NCBI GenBank assembly: GCA_949298825.1
Contig: CASFYB010000006.1
Location: forward strand, 21,935 to 85,934
Length of the DNA: 64,000 nucleotides
Source of the DNA: an uncultured Helicobacter sp.
GTDB taxonomy: Bacteria > Campylobacterota > Campylobacteria > Campylobacterales > Helicobacteraceae
Direction: 5' to 3'
Both the position numbers and the translations under genes were made by a program. Below the pieces are notes generated by a model. That model ran no database searches. It was not told the origin of the DNA and saw only the letters and a list, made by a program, of their open reading frames with translations. This document shows positions 8,908-16,806 of this stretch, piece by piece (positions within the stretch are counted from its first letter, which is position 1; each line of letters opens with the position of its first letter).

Positions 8908-9528
8908 ATGCAGGGCTTTATTATTCAGATTACACCACAAAAAAATGAAAGTGTGATTTTGCAGATTCTCACCCCTAAAAAAATCAAGAAGCTATATCGT
9001 TTTTATGGAGCTAGACATAGCATTATCCAACTGGGCAAAAAGGTAGATTTTGAAATAGAGTATCAGGCAAGCTTCTTGCCTAAGATGCGAAATATTACCC
9101 CGATAAACTTTAGTTTTGAACGCAAATTAGAGAGGTTGTATATCTGGCAGCATTTTATCCAGCTTTTATATAAGCATTGTATTGATGTGGAAGAGATAGA
9201 AGAGTTTTATTATGAAATGCTTGAATTTGGCGCTTATAAGATGCAGCTTCAAAATCCTATACGGGTAGTTTTGGAGATGTATATTTCTTTATTGAATTTT
9301 GAGGGGAGGTTGCCTGATTTTAGCGAGTGTTTTTTATGTGGGGGAGAATTGGGAGGAGAGATTAGCTTGGGAAGAGCATTTTTGCCTGCCCATCCCTCAT
9401 GTATGGATTATGCTAGTTCTACTTTTTTGCACAAAGATATTGCAAAGTTATTTGCAATTTTAAGTAGTGTGCATTTAGATGATGATAAGGTTGCTAGATT
9501 GTATAAGGTTTTCCAGCTTGGGATCTGA
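8908..9528 (+). CDS. recO: DNA recombination mediator RecO, Campylobacterota type
   Basis: RecO helps load RecA on SSB-covered single-stranded DNA in the RecF-type repair pathway. This is the short form of about 206 residues. The N-terminal part (residues 1-75) looks like the OB-fold, with MQGFIIQITP, and the C-terminal part carries cysteines and a histidine that could bind zinc (CFLCGGEL, then PAHPSC). The overall sequence is weakly conserved outside this group. Its position next to accD and divergent from it matches the arrangement I recall in H. pylori, which supports the call. Confidence 0.82.
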   Translation: MQGFIIQITPQKNESVILQILTPKKIKKLYRFYGARHSIIQLGKKVDFEIEYQASFLPKMRNITPINFSFERKLERLYIWQHFIQLLYKHCIDVEEIEEFYYEMLEFGAYKMQLQNPIRVVLEMYISLLNFEGRLPDFSECFLCGGELGGEISLGRAFLPAHPSCMDYASSTFLHKDIAKLFAILSSVHLDDDKVARLYKVFQLGI

Positions 9529-9538
9529 CCTTATTTAT

Positions 9539-9555
9539 TTGCTTAAAATAAGCAA
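9539..9555. terminator. Hairpin after recO
   Basis: TTGCTTA and TAAGCAA form a 7-bp stem with a three-base loop, 11 bases after the recO stop. It has no good T run after it, so it is only a possible terminator. Confidence 0.35.
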
Positions 9556-9561
9556 TAGCTA

Positions 9562-9590
9562 TTGACAAATAGTATAAAAGAAATTATAAT
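9562..9590 (+). promoter_or_regulatory. Sigma-70 promoter of the tRNA cluster
   Basis: A perfect TTGACA (9562-9567) is separated by 17 bases from a perfect TATAAT (9585-9590). It lies 50 bases before the first tRNA. A full -35 box is uncommon in Helicobacter, where most promoters rely on the -10, so this is expected to be a strong stable-RNA promoter. Confidence 0.88.
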
Positions 9591-9640
9591 TACGCTTCCT
9601 AAAAAGTTTGAAGTATCACTTTTCTAAGGCTTTATAGTGA

Positions 9641-9716
9641 GACCCGTTAGCTCAGCCGGTAGAGCAATTCCCTTTTAAGGAATGGGCCGTTGGTTCGAAT
9701 CCAACACGGGTCACCA
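9641..9716 (+). tRNA. tRNA-Lys (TTT)
   Basis: A complete cloverleaf is seen. The acceptor GACCCGT pairs with ACGGGTC, the D-stem is GCTC/GAGC, the anticodon stem ATTCC/GGAAT encloses CTTTTAA, and CCA is encoded. It is the first gene of the five-tRNA cluster. Confidence 0.97.
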
Positions 9717-9728
9717 TTTGGTAAAAGT

Positions 9729-9803
9729 GGCCCCTTCATCTAGCGGTTAGGATACCACCCTTTCACGGTGGCTACAGGGGTTCGAGTCCCCTAGGGGTCA
9801 CCA
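9729..9803 (+). tRNA. tRNA-Glu (TTC), first copy
   Basis: The acceptor GGCCCCT pairs with AGGGGTC with one G-U pair. The anticodon stem CCACC/GGTGG encloses the normal loop CTTTCAC, the T-arm is intact and CCA is encoded. This is the conventional tRNA-Glu, to be compared with the divergent copy at the end of the cluster. Confidence 0.97.
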
Positions 9804-9836
9804 CTTTTGCTAAACTTCTTTTTACTTGCTATATTC

Positions 9837-9912
9837 GGTCGCTTAGCTCAGTTGGTAGAGCGCTACCCTTACAAGGTAGATGTCACAAGTTCGAGTCTTG
9901 TAGCGACCACCA
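9837..9912 (+). tRNA. tRNA-Val (TAC)
   Basis: The acceptor GGTCGCT pairs with AGCGACC. The anticodon stem CTACC/GGTAG encloses CTTACAA, giving TAC. The T-loop is standard and CCA is encoded. Confidence 0.97.
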
Positions 9913-9918
9913 CCCTAT

Positions 9919-9995
9919 GGAGCGGTAGTTCAGCTGGTTAGAATACTTGCCTGTCACGCAAGGGGTCGCGGGTTCGAGCCCCGTCCGCTCCGCCA
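9919..9995 (+). tRNA. tRNA-Asp (GTC)
   Basis: The acceptor GGAGCGG pairs with CCGCTCC, with discriminator G. The anticodon stem CTTGC/GCAAG encloses CTGTCAC, giving GTC. CCA is encoded. It starts six bases after tRNA-Val. Confidence 0.97.
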
Positions 9996-10013
9996 CTTCC
10001 TATTCAAAGTACT

Positions 10014-10089
10014 GACCCCTTCATCTAGTGGCCAAGGATACTACCCTTTCTAGGTAGTCACGGAAGTTCGAATCTTTCAGGGGTCGCCA
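10014..10089 (+). tRNA. Divergent second tRNA-Glu (TTC) with U37
   Basis: The acceptor GACCCCT pairs with AGGGGTC, the discriminator is G and CCA is encoded. The anticodon stem CTACC/GGTAG encloses CTTTCTA, so the anticodon reads TTC with T at position 37 and A at 38. The first tRNA-Glu has the usual A37 and C38. The T-stem is weak, with one G-U pair. It lies one base from the end of the converging ftsI. It folds well, so I treat it as a functional but unusual tRNA rather than a pseudogene. Confidence 0.85.
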
Positions 10090-10090
10090 T

Positions 10091-11842
10091 TTATTTCTGA
10101 AAGAAATCTTGTTCTTGCATCACTTTAACAATTTCTTTAAAGATAGGGGCAGCAGTTTGTGAGCCATAATAATCTTCCTTGCCATGGCTTCCAAAGGCAA
10201 CAACACCTATGGTATAGGTGTGTTTTTCATCTTTTGCAAAACCAAAAAATGAGCCATTATAAAGATTATCATACCCACCGCCTTTTTTGGCGATCCTAGC
10301 AGTACCTGTTTTCCCGCCTATAATGAGTCCATCTACTTGAGCTCTCTTACCCGTACCCTCTTGTACCGTTTTTATGAGGATCTCTTGGATTTTTCTGGCA
10401 GTGACAGCCGATATAGCGCGTATACCAGAGATTTCTGGCAGATGAGATTCTCCATTATAGTCTATGCTGTATTGTACTAAATGAGGATTGATCAAGATGC
10501 CATCATTGCAAAATACACCATAAGCACGTAAGAGCTGCATAAAAGTTGTGCTAAGTCCATAGCCATAAGATGCGCTAGCTTTGTAGATTTCTCGTGTTAG
10601 TTTTTGAGGGCTAGGGATAACGCCAGTTTTTTCATAAGGTAGCTCAATACCAGTAATTTCTGAAATACCAAATGACTTTAAGCCATCATAAAATTCTTGC
10701 CCACTTAGCTTTTTTGTAAGCTTTACCATGCCCACATTACTTGAGCGGATAAGCACATCTTGTGTAACAGAATTTTTACTAGGATAGGTATCATCTTTAA
10801 TGGTGTATTTTCCTAATTGATAAAAACCTTTATTAAGATCAATTGGTTCTAAAGGATTGATAAGGTTTTTTTCCAAAAGGATGGAAAATACAATAGGCTT
10901 AATTGTACTGCCTGGTTCAAAGGAATGTTCAGAGACGCTAGCATCAAGATTCTGGGTGCTTTGGATGTTTTTTGGATCAAAACGATTGGTACTAGCTAGA
11001 GCTATGATACTTCCATCACGAGGATTCATGATACCAGCGACAATCTCTTGAGCCTGATACTGCTTATTAAAGGTATCAAGGAGTTGTTCAATCTTTTTTT
11101 GCAATCTTAGATTGATGGTTAGTCGTATGTCATCACCATCTTGTCGCTCTTGTTGTTTGGAGTTTTTGTCATAAATAACATTAAAACCAATATCGCGCTT
11201 TCCTTGGATGATGCCATTTTGCTTGGGCTCTAGTGAGTTGTTTTTATAGCGCTCTACGCCTTTGATCCCATTTGGGGTGGTTAATGGACCTATTTCTTGC
11301 TTTTGTACATACCCTAAGACAGGCTCTAGGGCATCATTATAGGGATAGATTCTGCTAATCCCACTTACCTCTACAGAAAGCCCCATTTTCTGATAGATCC
11401 TATCATTTTTATCGCGGTATTCTTGAAAGACATCATAGGCCAAAAGTTTTGAGTTTAGTTGTTTAAGGCTTTTAGCGACATTGGGTGTGATGGAGTAAGA
11501 TAGAGTTATGTAGCCATATCGCTTTAGCTTTTGAGCGATTTCTTCCATATCGATCCCGCTATATATACTAAAGAGTTTTATAAATAATTCTTTTTTATCG
11601 GGGTTGATGGAAGCGGTATTAACACTTACTTTGTAGAGTTTTTGGCTTGAGGCAAGCGTGAAATTATCACTGCTATAGATATCCCCGCGTATGGCGATAT
11701 CAGCTTTTGTGGTTGTGAGGGTGAGGGATTGGCGAGCAGTAGTGATTTTATAGATAATAATGCCAAAGAATAGAAGCCCCAAGATAATAAGGATTAAAAA
11801 AGTAGTGAGGATTTTAAGCGATCTTGGATTTCTATCTTCCAT
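10091..11842 (-). CDS. ftsI: Division transpeptidase, penicillin-binding protein FtsI/PBP2-class
   Basis: This class B penicillin-binding protein cross-links septal peptidoglycan on the periplasmic side. There is one N-terminal membrane anchor at about residues 10-32. A dimerisation and pedestal region follows, then the transpeptidase domain. The catalytic serine is about residue 312 in the SxxK motif (GSTIKP), followed by RSSNVGM (SxN) and GGKTGTAR (KTG). At 583 residues the length fits. Neighbours fliE-flgC-flgB-ftsW match the block I remember in H. pylori, where ftsI and ftsW bracket the rod genes. Confidence 0.95.
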   Translation of the reverse strand: MEDRNPRSLKILTTFLILIILGLLFFGIIIYKITTARQSLTLTTTKADIAIRGDIYSSDNFTLASSQKLYKVSVNTASINPDKKELFIKLFSIYSGIDMEEIAQKLKRYGYITLSYSITPNVAKSLKQLNSKLLAYDVFQEYRDKNDRIYQKMGLSVEVSGISRIYPYNDALEPVLGYVQKQEIGPLTTPNGIKGVERYKNNSLEPKQNGIIQGKRDIGFNVIYDKNSKQQERQDGDDIRLTINLRLQKKIEQLLDTFNKQYQAQEIVAGIMNPRDGSIIALASTNRFDPKNIQSTQNLDASVSEHSFEPGSTIKPIVFSILLEKNLINPLEPIDLNKGFYQLGKYTIKDDTYPSKNSVTQDVLIRSSNVGMVKLTKKLSGQEFYDGLKSFGISEITGIELPYEKTGVIPSPQKLTREIYKASASYGYGLSTTFMQLLRAYGVFCNDGILINPHLVQYSIDYNGESHLPEISGIRAISAVTARKIQEILIKTVQEGTGKRAQVDGLIIGGKTGTARIAKKGGGYDNLYNGSFFGFAKDEKHTYTIGVVAFGSHGKEDYYGSQTAAPIFKEIVKVMQEQDFFQK

Positions 11843-11898
11843 ACTTAGTGCGCTTCCATAGACAACTCTTTTAGTGCTTTTAATCCTATCTTAAATCC

Positions 11899-12219
11899 TT
11901 AAATCTGAGTTCTTAGAATTTCTTTGTAAGCACTAATGGCTTTGTTGCGTACTTCTAGCATAAGCTTCATGCTAGTTTCAGCTTTGCTAATGGTAATGGC
12001 AGCTTGGTGTAGATCTTTTACTTGTCCAGTAGCCATATCAGCAAGTGCTTTATCTGAACTTTCTTGAGCAGTGTTAAGATCATTGATGGATTTTTTTAGT
12101 AGTTTGGAAAACTCGCTACTGTTGCCATCAAGTTTTGTATTACCACCTAGTTTGCCTGCTGAAGTGTTTTCTAAACTATTGACTTTAAAAAGGCTATTGC
12201 TAGTTTTTAGATTGTCCAT
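11899..12219 (-). CDS. fliE: Flagellar basal-body protein FliE
   Basis: FliE is a small adapter that links the MS ring to the rod of the flagellar basal body. The 106-residue length is typical. The C-terminal half holds the conserved helical segment (MATGQVKDLHQAAITISKAE, then MLEVRNKAISAYKEI). The gene is downstream of flgC with a 75-base gap containing a sigma-54-like promoter, and it is followed by ftsI. All of this matches a flagellar middle-class gene. Confidence 0.93.
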   Translation of the reverse strand: MDNLKTSNSLFKVNSLENTSAGKLGGNTKLDGNSSEFSKLLKKSINDLNTAQESSDKALADMATGQVKDLHQAAITISKAETSMKLMLEVRNKAISAYKEILRTQI

Positions 12220-12276
12220 CTGGATTCTCGCTTTTAAAATTTAAAAATATAATCGACATTTTCATTCATATATCAA

Positions 12277-12291
12277 GCACATATCGTACCA
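12277..12291 (-). promoter_or_regulatory. Sigma-54 (RpoN)-like promoter for fliE
   Basis: Read on the minus strand the sequence is TGGTACGATATGTGC, with GG and GC separated by exactly ten bases as in -24/-12 promoters. It lies 58 bases before the fliE start and just after the flgC stop. RpoN is known to drive middle flagellar genes in Helicobacter. Confidence 0.6.
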
Positions 12292-12294
12292 AAA

Positions 12295-12789
12295 TTATGC
12301 TTGAAGCATCATAATAGCATTGCTTGCCATATTTTTAGCACTTTGGAATGCTGCAACATTGGCCTGATAAGCACGCGTAGCCTCTACAAGATCTGCCATC
12401 TCTACCACTGGATTTACATTTGGATAGGCGACATAACCCTCTGCATTAGCATCAGGGTGACTAGGATCGTATTTCATCAATGGCTCCCTATCATCCCGCA
12501 CAACCTTATCTACATACACGCTCATTATAGCAGGTTTTGGTAATTTCCCAAATTCACCCTCATCAAGAGGATCCTCATATTTTAGAGAATCAGTATTTTT
12601 TGCAAGTTTTTCATTCAGGACTTTATTAAAATCAAAGGCACGAAATATTACTTCTTGACGACGATATGGACCGCCTTCTGCAGTGCGTGTAGTATTGGCA
12701 TTAGCAATATTACTTGAAATAATATTGGTGCGGAAACGCTGGGCTGAAAGTCCATAACCACTAATATCAAAGCTAGATAAAAAAGCCAT
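12295..12789 (-). CDS. flgC: Flagellar basal-body rod protein FlgC
   Basis: FlgC is a proximal rod protein of the flagellum, exported by the flagellar type III system and therefore without a signal peptide. The N-terminal rod signature is visible as SSNIANANT near residues 27-35, and the C-terminal D0 helix ends in YQANVAAFQSAKNMASNAI. The 164-residue length fits. It begins 11 bases after flgB, with a clear AAGGAG ribosome site, so the two are one operon. Confidence 0.96.
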   Translation of the reverse strand: MAFLSSFDISGYGLSAQRFRTNIISSNIANANTTRTAEGGPYRRQEVIFRAFDFNKVLNEKLAKNTDSLKYEDPLDEGEFGKLPKPAIMSVYVDKVVRDDREPLMKYDPSHPDANAEGYVAYPNVNPVVEMADLVEATRAYQANVAAFQSAKNMASNAIMMLQA

Positions 12790-12800
12790 TATTATTCTCC

Positions 12801-13244
12801 TTATAAGTTTTTACCAGAATCAAGTGCATAGGCAAATATCCCACGGTGCTTTTTAAGGGCACTGGTTAGGGCTTGATACATAATGGAGTTTTTGCCCATT
12901 TCACTTGTCTCTACATCTAAATCTACACTATTACCATCATTTCTAGCTAGATGGCCATCGCGAAAAAACATGGTGGCTTTGTTAGAATAAAAGCTCTCTC
13001 CTTGAAGGTGCTTAGCAGAGGTATTGGCCATTTTTAGTTCCAAATCAGGTCTAGCAAAAAAGATCCTTTCTTTTTCACGTGCAAGATAATGTTCAAAATC
13101 AATATCTTTAGGACGATAGAAAGGAGTATCAACATTAGCAATATTGCTAGAGATAAGATCTTGTCTTAAAGAACGATAGTCTAATGCCTGATACACAAGG
13201 TTATAAGCCTTAGAAGAATCAAAGCCTGTATATGCATTTATCAT
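12801..13244 (-). CDS. flgB: Flagellar basal-body rod protein FlgB
   Basis: FlgB is the other proximal rod protein. The rod signature SSNIANVDTPFY lies near residues 30-41. I place the start at the ATG at 13244 (MINAYTGF), giving 147 residues, because a GGAG ribosome site sits seven bases before it. An upstream ATG at 13256 would use that site as its own codons and looks less likely. It is the first gene of the flgB-flgC pair, and a sigma-54-like promoter precedes it. Confidence 0.94.
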   Translation of the reverse strand: MINAYTGFDSSKAYNLVYQALDYRSLRQDLISSNIANVDTPFYRPKDIDFEHYLAREKERIFFARPDLELKMANTSAKHLQGESFYSNKATMFFRDGHLARNDGNSVDLDVETSEMGKNSIMYQALTSALKKHRGIFAYALDSGKNL

Positions 13245-13277
13245 TAAAATCTCCATTTTTTTCTTGAGAAATAAGAA

Positions 13278-13292
13278 GCAAATATCATTCCA
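13278..13292 (-). promoter_or_regulatory. Sigma-54 (RpoN)-like promoter for flgBC
   Basis: The minus strand reads TGGAATGATATTTGC. GG and GC are separated by ten bases, and TTGC at -12 matches the consensus exactly. It lies 34 bases before the chosen flgB start, the right place for a -24/-12 promoter. Confidence 0.75.
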
Positions 13293-13441
13293 AATTGTGG
13301 ATGAAATGTTTTATATCTATGGACTAGTTGTTTTATTTAAGTATGTAGAAGATTGAGAAAATAAGCCATACTTTATGATCATTATTTAGATTCTGTAGAT
13401 TTATTTGACTTTAGCTAGGCTTGAAACTTTATCATGCAAGT

Positions 13442-13450
13442 TGGTAAAAT
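13442..13450 (+). promoter_or_regulatory. Extended -10 promoter for ftsW
   Basis: TGGTAAAAT (extended -10, TG plus TAAAAT) lies about 45 bases before the ftsW ATG. No -35 is evident. Confidence 0.45.
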
Positions 13451-13494
13451 AGCAGGCATAATTTTCCCGTTATTTCATCAAAGGCTCTAAATAT

Positions 13495-14664
13495 ATGGCA
13501 GATATTAAACTTTTTATTTACTCTGTAATTTTGATTACCATTGGAGTGGTGATGAGCTACTCGCTTTCAACCTATCCTACAATTCTCTATCATTATGATT
13601 CGATGCATTTTTTTACTCGTGAGTTTGGCACAGCTCTGCTTGGCATAGCTTTGATGTGGGGGATCTCTTACCTAAATATGGATAAGGTGTTTATCAAGTT
13701 TGGTTTCATGCTTTTTTTTGGTTCCTTGATATTGGTTTTTATTTTCTCTCTCTTACCAGAATCTATCGCCCCTACAATCAGTGGTGCTAAGCGTTGGTTA
13801 AAACTACCTTTTATCCCCATCTCTATCGCGCCAGCTGAGTTTTTCAAGGTGGGCTTTGTCTTTTTTTTGGCATGGAGTTTATCACGCAAATTTAATGATA
13901 GGGAGAAATCCCTTCTTGAAGAGATTATTTTACTCATCCCTTATGCACTCTTTTTTATCGTTATATTATTTTTTATTGCGTTTTTGCAAAATGATTTGGG
14001 ACAGACTGTATTGCTTGGATTGGTGATGCTTGGATTGATATTGGTTTCTGGTGGAAGTATACGAGTGATACTTTTTTGTTTTGTGATGGTTGGTATTGGA
14101 GCAGCTTTGGCTATTTTACCACGACCTCATCGTTTAGAGAGGCTTAGGGCATGGTGGGCTAGTGTGCAAGACCCTATTCTTGCTTTTTTGCCAAATAATG
14201 TGGCCAATTTATTGCGTACAGAGAACTTGCCAGAGCCCTATCAGATCCACAATGCCACAAATGCTATTTTAAATGGTCATTTTATGGGCCAGGGGATTGG
14301 CGATGGAGTGGTGAAGTTGGGATTCTTATCAGATGTGCATACAGATATGGTGCTTGCAGGGATAACTGAGGAAACTGGTTTTTTTGGATTATTCTTGTGC
14401 TTTTTCTTTTTCTTTGTGGTTTTGCTTAGAATCTTTAAGATTGCTAATCGTCTTGATCAAAAATCACATTGTCTTTTTTGTATCGGTGCTGGATTGTTGA
14501 TTGGTATTTCACTTTTGATTAATGCACTTGGTATTGCCTCTATCATCCCGCTTAAAGGGATTGCCGTGCCTTTTCTTAGCTATGGGGGCAGCTCACTTTT
14601 GGCAAATTGTATTTTATTGGGGATAGTCTTAGCCCTTTCTAAAAAAGCTAAGACTTTAAATTAG
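13495..14664 (+). CDS. ftsW: Septal peptidoglycan glycosyltransferase FtsW (SEDS)
   Basis: FtsW is a SEDS-family membrane glycosyltransferase that polymerises lipid II at the division site together with the FtsI transpeptidase. The 389 residues hold about ten membrane segments. Family motifs are present: SGAKRWLKL, FLQNDLGQTVLL, and the C-terminal signature IPLKGIAVPFLSYGGSSLL. It is divergent from the flgBC operon and close to ftsI, matching its partner. The next gene on the minus strand ends one base away. Confidence 0.96.
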   Translation: MADIKLFIYSVILITIGVVMSYSLSTYPTILYHYDSMHFFTREFGTALLGIALMWGISYLNMDKVFIKFGFMLFFGSLILVFIFSLLPESIAPTISGAKRWLKLPFIPISIAPAEFFKVGFVFFLAWSLSRKFNDREKSLLEEIILLIPYALFFIVILFFIAFLQNDLGQTVLLGLVMLGLILVSGGSIRVILFCFVMVGIGAALAILPRPHRLERLRAWWASVQDPILAFLPNNVANLLRTENLPEPYQIHNATNAILNGHFMGQGIGDGVVKLGFLSDVHTDMVLAGITEETGFFGLFLCFFFFFVVLLRIFKIANRLDQKSHCLFCIGAGLLIGISLLINALGIASIIPLKGIAVPFLSYGGSSLLANCILLGIVLALSKKAKTLN

Positions 14665-14665
14665 A

Positions 14666-15568
14666 TTAGCTATTTAGGCCTTTGTCATTTTGGCCATTAT
14701 TTTGTGAGAACTTAACATAGATAGATAGGCCTATTAATAGCAGAGAAACCCCGCCAATCAGATAGACTGCAAAAATAATTTTATCTGGCTCATTAATGGC
14801 AAATTTAAATACAAGCATTAAAGATTCTATAGCAAGGGCAATAATAATAGAGGCTAAGAATCTCACCATTGTTTGCTGGAATGGTCTGGAATAGTTTTCT
14901 GCATTTTTGCCTAAAACCTCTTCTTCAAATATTGCTTTCACAAGGTCAAAGATAGCCAGAGCTAAGGTTAGCTGGATGATGGCTTTAAAAATCTCATCAA
15001 TATCAAAGTGGCTAAAGTGTGTAAGTGCTGTATAAAAACTTAGCATCCCCTTGCAGCATAGAAGGATACAAACTAGGCTAAGAATAATAGATAGTGCTCC
15101 ATAAACTACAGTGCTTAATACCCCAGCAGTATCAGCAAATTTTGAAGGGGCACTAATGGATATGGCTGTTTTTAGATCTAGATCAATACAGACGATGTAA
15201 ATAAGCTCACGTTTATGATTATAAACTGGATAAGAAGCTGTGACAACAAGTTTGTCATCCTCTGCTGTGGGGTAGGGGTTTGTAATGATGCATTTACCCT
15301 CCCTAACTGCTTCATAGTAATAAGCCCTATCAGCAAAATTTTCTGTACAGGTGATGCCTTGGGAATTAATCTCATTGCCTCTAGAATCTAAAATATATAT
15401 GTTTGAAAATGCATCAATTTCATCTTTAATTTTTTCAATCCCTGATAAAACACTTTTTAGGCTCGTAGATGGGATATGATTTTGGATATTTTGAGTAAAA
15501 AGATAATGCATATAAGCACGCAGCTCATAGCGAACTTTACGATAAATGAGAATATCGCGTGAAAGCAT
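14666..15568 (-). CDS. Membrane protein with PDC/Cache-like sensor domain
   Basis: The 300-residue protein has an N-terminal soluble half (about residues 35-140) that looks like a PDC/Cache sensor: YILDSRGNEINSQG, then ADRAYYYEAVREGK and LVVTASYPVYN. No hydrophobic anchor precedes it. Four or five hydrophobic helices follow from about residue 145. The C-terminal membrane part resembles PsiE-type proteins (LTLALAIFDLVKAIF), but that is a weak impression. No kinase, cyclase or methyl-accepting domain is present, so it cannot signal by a standard output. Function unknown. It converges on ftsW. Confidence 0.75.
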   Translation of the reverse strand: MLSRDILIYRKVRYELRAYMHYLFTQNIQNHIPSTSLKSVLSGIEKIKDEIDAFSNIYILDSRGNEINSQGITCTENFADRAYYYEAVREGKCIITNPYPTAEDDKLVVTASYPVYNHKRELIYIVCIDLDLKTAISISAPSKFADTAGVLSTVVYGALSIILSLVCILLCCKGMLSFYTALTHFSHFDIDEIFKAIIQLTLALAIFDLVKAIFEEEVLGKNAENYSRPFQQTMVRFLASIIIALAIESLMLVFKFAINEPDKIIFAVYLIGGVSLLLIGLSIYVKFSQNNGQNDKGLNS

Positions 15569-15601
15569 AAAGACTCCTCACTTTATAATTTTGTAGCCTA
15601 T

Positions 15602-15607
15602 ATTATA
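15602..15607 (-). promoter_or_regulatory. -10 element for the PDC-domain gene
   Basis: The minus strand reads TATAAT, 34 bases before the ATG at 15568. No -35 is evident. Confidence 0.4.
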
Positions 15608-15696
15608 GTATTTTGAAAGTTTGATAAAGGGATAAAATTGCCAAATTATTTTCTTGTTGGCTTAAAACCGGCTATAAAAGATAACTTTTTGGCTTG

Positions 15697-15705
15697 TGGT
15701 AGAAT
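15697..15705 (+). promoter_or_regulatory. Extended -10 promoter for the mraY operon
   Basis: TGGTAGAAT (TG, one base, TAGAAT) lies 31 bases before the mraY ATG. It is the only promoter-like sequence before the long plus-strand envelope run. Confidence 0.5.
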
Positions 15706-15735
15706 CTAAATTCTAATTTTTAGTAAGGAAGTTGG

Positions 15736-16803
15736 ATGCTGTATTATTTGTATTCAGAATTTGGAATCAATGTCTTTAGATATATCACAGTTAGGGCGGG
15801 GATAAGCTTTTTTTTGGCATTTTTTTTATGTGCTTTTTTGATGCCTTATTTTATTGCTTGGGCTAAGAAGAAGAACGCCCAGCAGCCTATTTCAGAGTTT
15901 GTCCCTTCTCATAAGAGTAAGGCTAAAACCCCAACAATGGGGGGTATTGTTTTTGTGTTTTCAAGCATTATAGCTGCACTCTTATGTGCTCAGATTACCA
16001 ATCCTTTTGTGTGGCTTGGGTTTATAGTGCTTTTTGGTTTTGGCCTTATTGGTGCGCAGGATGATTATGTCAAGATTTCAGCCAAGAGTAATGCAGGCAT
16101 TTCAGCTAAAAGCAAGATGGCATTGCTTTTTGTATTATCTTTAGGTGTGACACTTTATTTGTATTATGGTATTGGTATGGATTCTAGCCTGTATCTCCCT
16201 TTTGCTAAGAAGCCATTTTTGCATCTAGGTAGCATTCCTTTATTGAGCTGTGCTTTTTGGGTGCTCGTATTTTTGGCTACAACAAATGCAGTTAATATCA
16301 CAGATGGACTGGATGGACTAGCTACAGTGCCTAGTATTTGCGCACTTTTTAGCCTTTCAGTTTTTGTCTATATTGCAGGGAACTATGAGCTTGCGCACTA
16401 TCTTTTATGGCCAAGGGTAGTGGATGCTGGAGAGCTTTTTATTTTATCAGTCGCTCTTATTGGCGCACTTTTTGGATTCTTGTGGTATAACGCTCATCCA
16501 GCTCAAATTTTTATGGGCGATTCTGGTAGTTTGGCTGTAGGTGGATTTATCGCTTATATGGCCATTGTTTCAAATAATGAGATCTTGCTTTTATTAATCG
16601 GGTTTATTTTTGTTGTTGAGACCTTATCGGTGATTTTGCAGATTGGTAGCTATAAAACTAGAAATAAAAAGATTTTTTTAATGGCTCCCATTCATCATCA
16701 TTTTGAAAAGAAGGGTTGGGCAGAAAATAAGATCATTGTTCGTTTTTGGATCATTGCGATTTTAAGCAATATTATCGCGCTTATGAGCGTAAAAATCAGG
16801 TGA
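15736..16803 (+). CDS. mraY: Phospho-MurNAc-pentapeptide transferase MraY
   Basis: MraY transfers phospho-MurNAc-pentapeptide from the UDP precursor to undecaprenyl phosphate, making lipid I in the inner membrane. It has about ten membrane segments over 355 residues. The signature loops are clear: [23 protein letters not shown] with its catalytic aspartates, [12 protein letters not shown] and [11 protein letters not shown]. The murD start follows four bases after its stop. It heads a plus-strand run that continues to about 25131. Confidence 0.97.
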   Translation: MLYYLYSEFGINVFRYITVRAGISFFLAFFLCAFLMPYFIAWAKKKNAQQPISEFVPSHKSKAKTPTMGGIVFVFSSIIAALLCAQITNPFVWLGFIVLFGFGLIGAQDDYVKISAKSNAGISAKSKMALLFVLSLGVTLYLYYGIGMDSSLYLPFAKKPFLHLGSIPLLSCAFWVLVFLATTNAVNITDGLDGLATVPSICALFSLSVFVYIAGNYELAHYLLWPRVVDAGELFILSVALIGALFGFLWYNAHPAQIFMGDSGSLAVGGFIAYMAIVSNNEILLLLIGFIFVVETLSVILQIGSYKTRNKKIFLMAPIHHHFEKKGWAENKIIVRFWIIAILSNIIALMSVKIR

Positions 16804-16806
16804 TTT

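Noticed and set aside
9641..10089. The tRNA cluster as an integration site
   Set aside because: All five tRNAs are complete and no partial tRNA copy or integrase is seen nearby.
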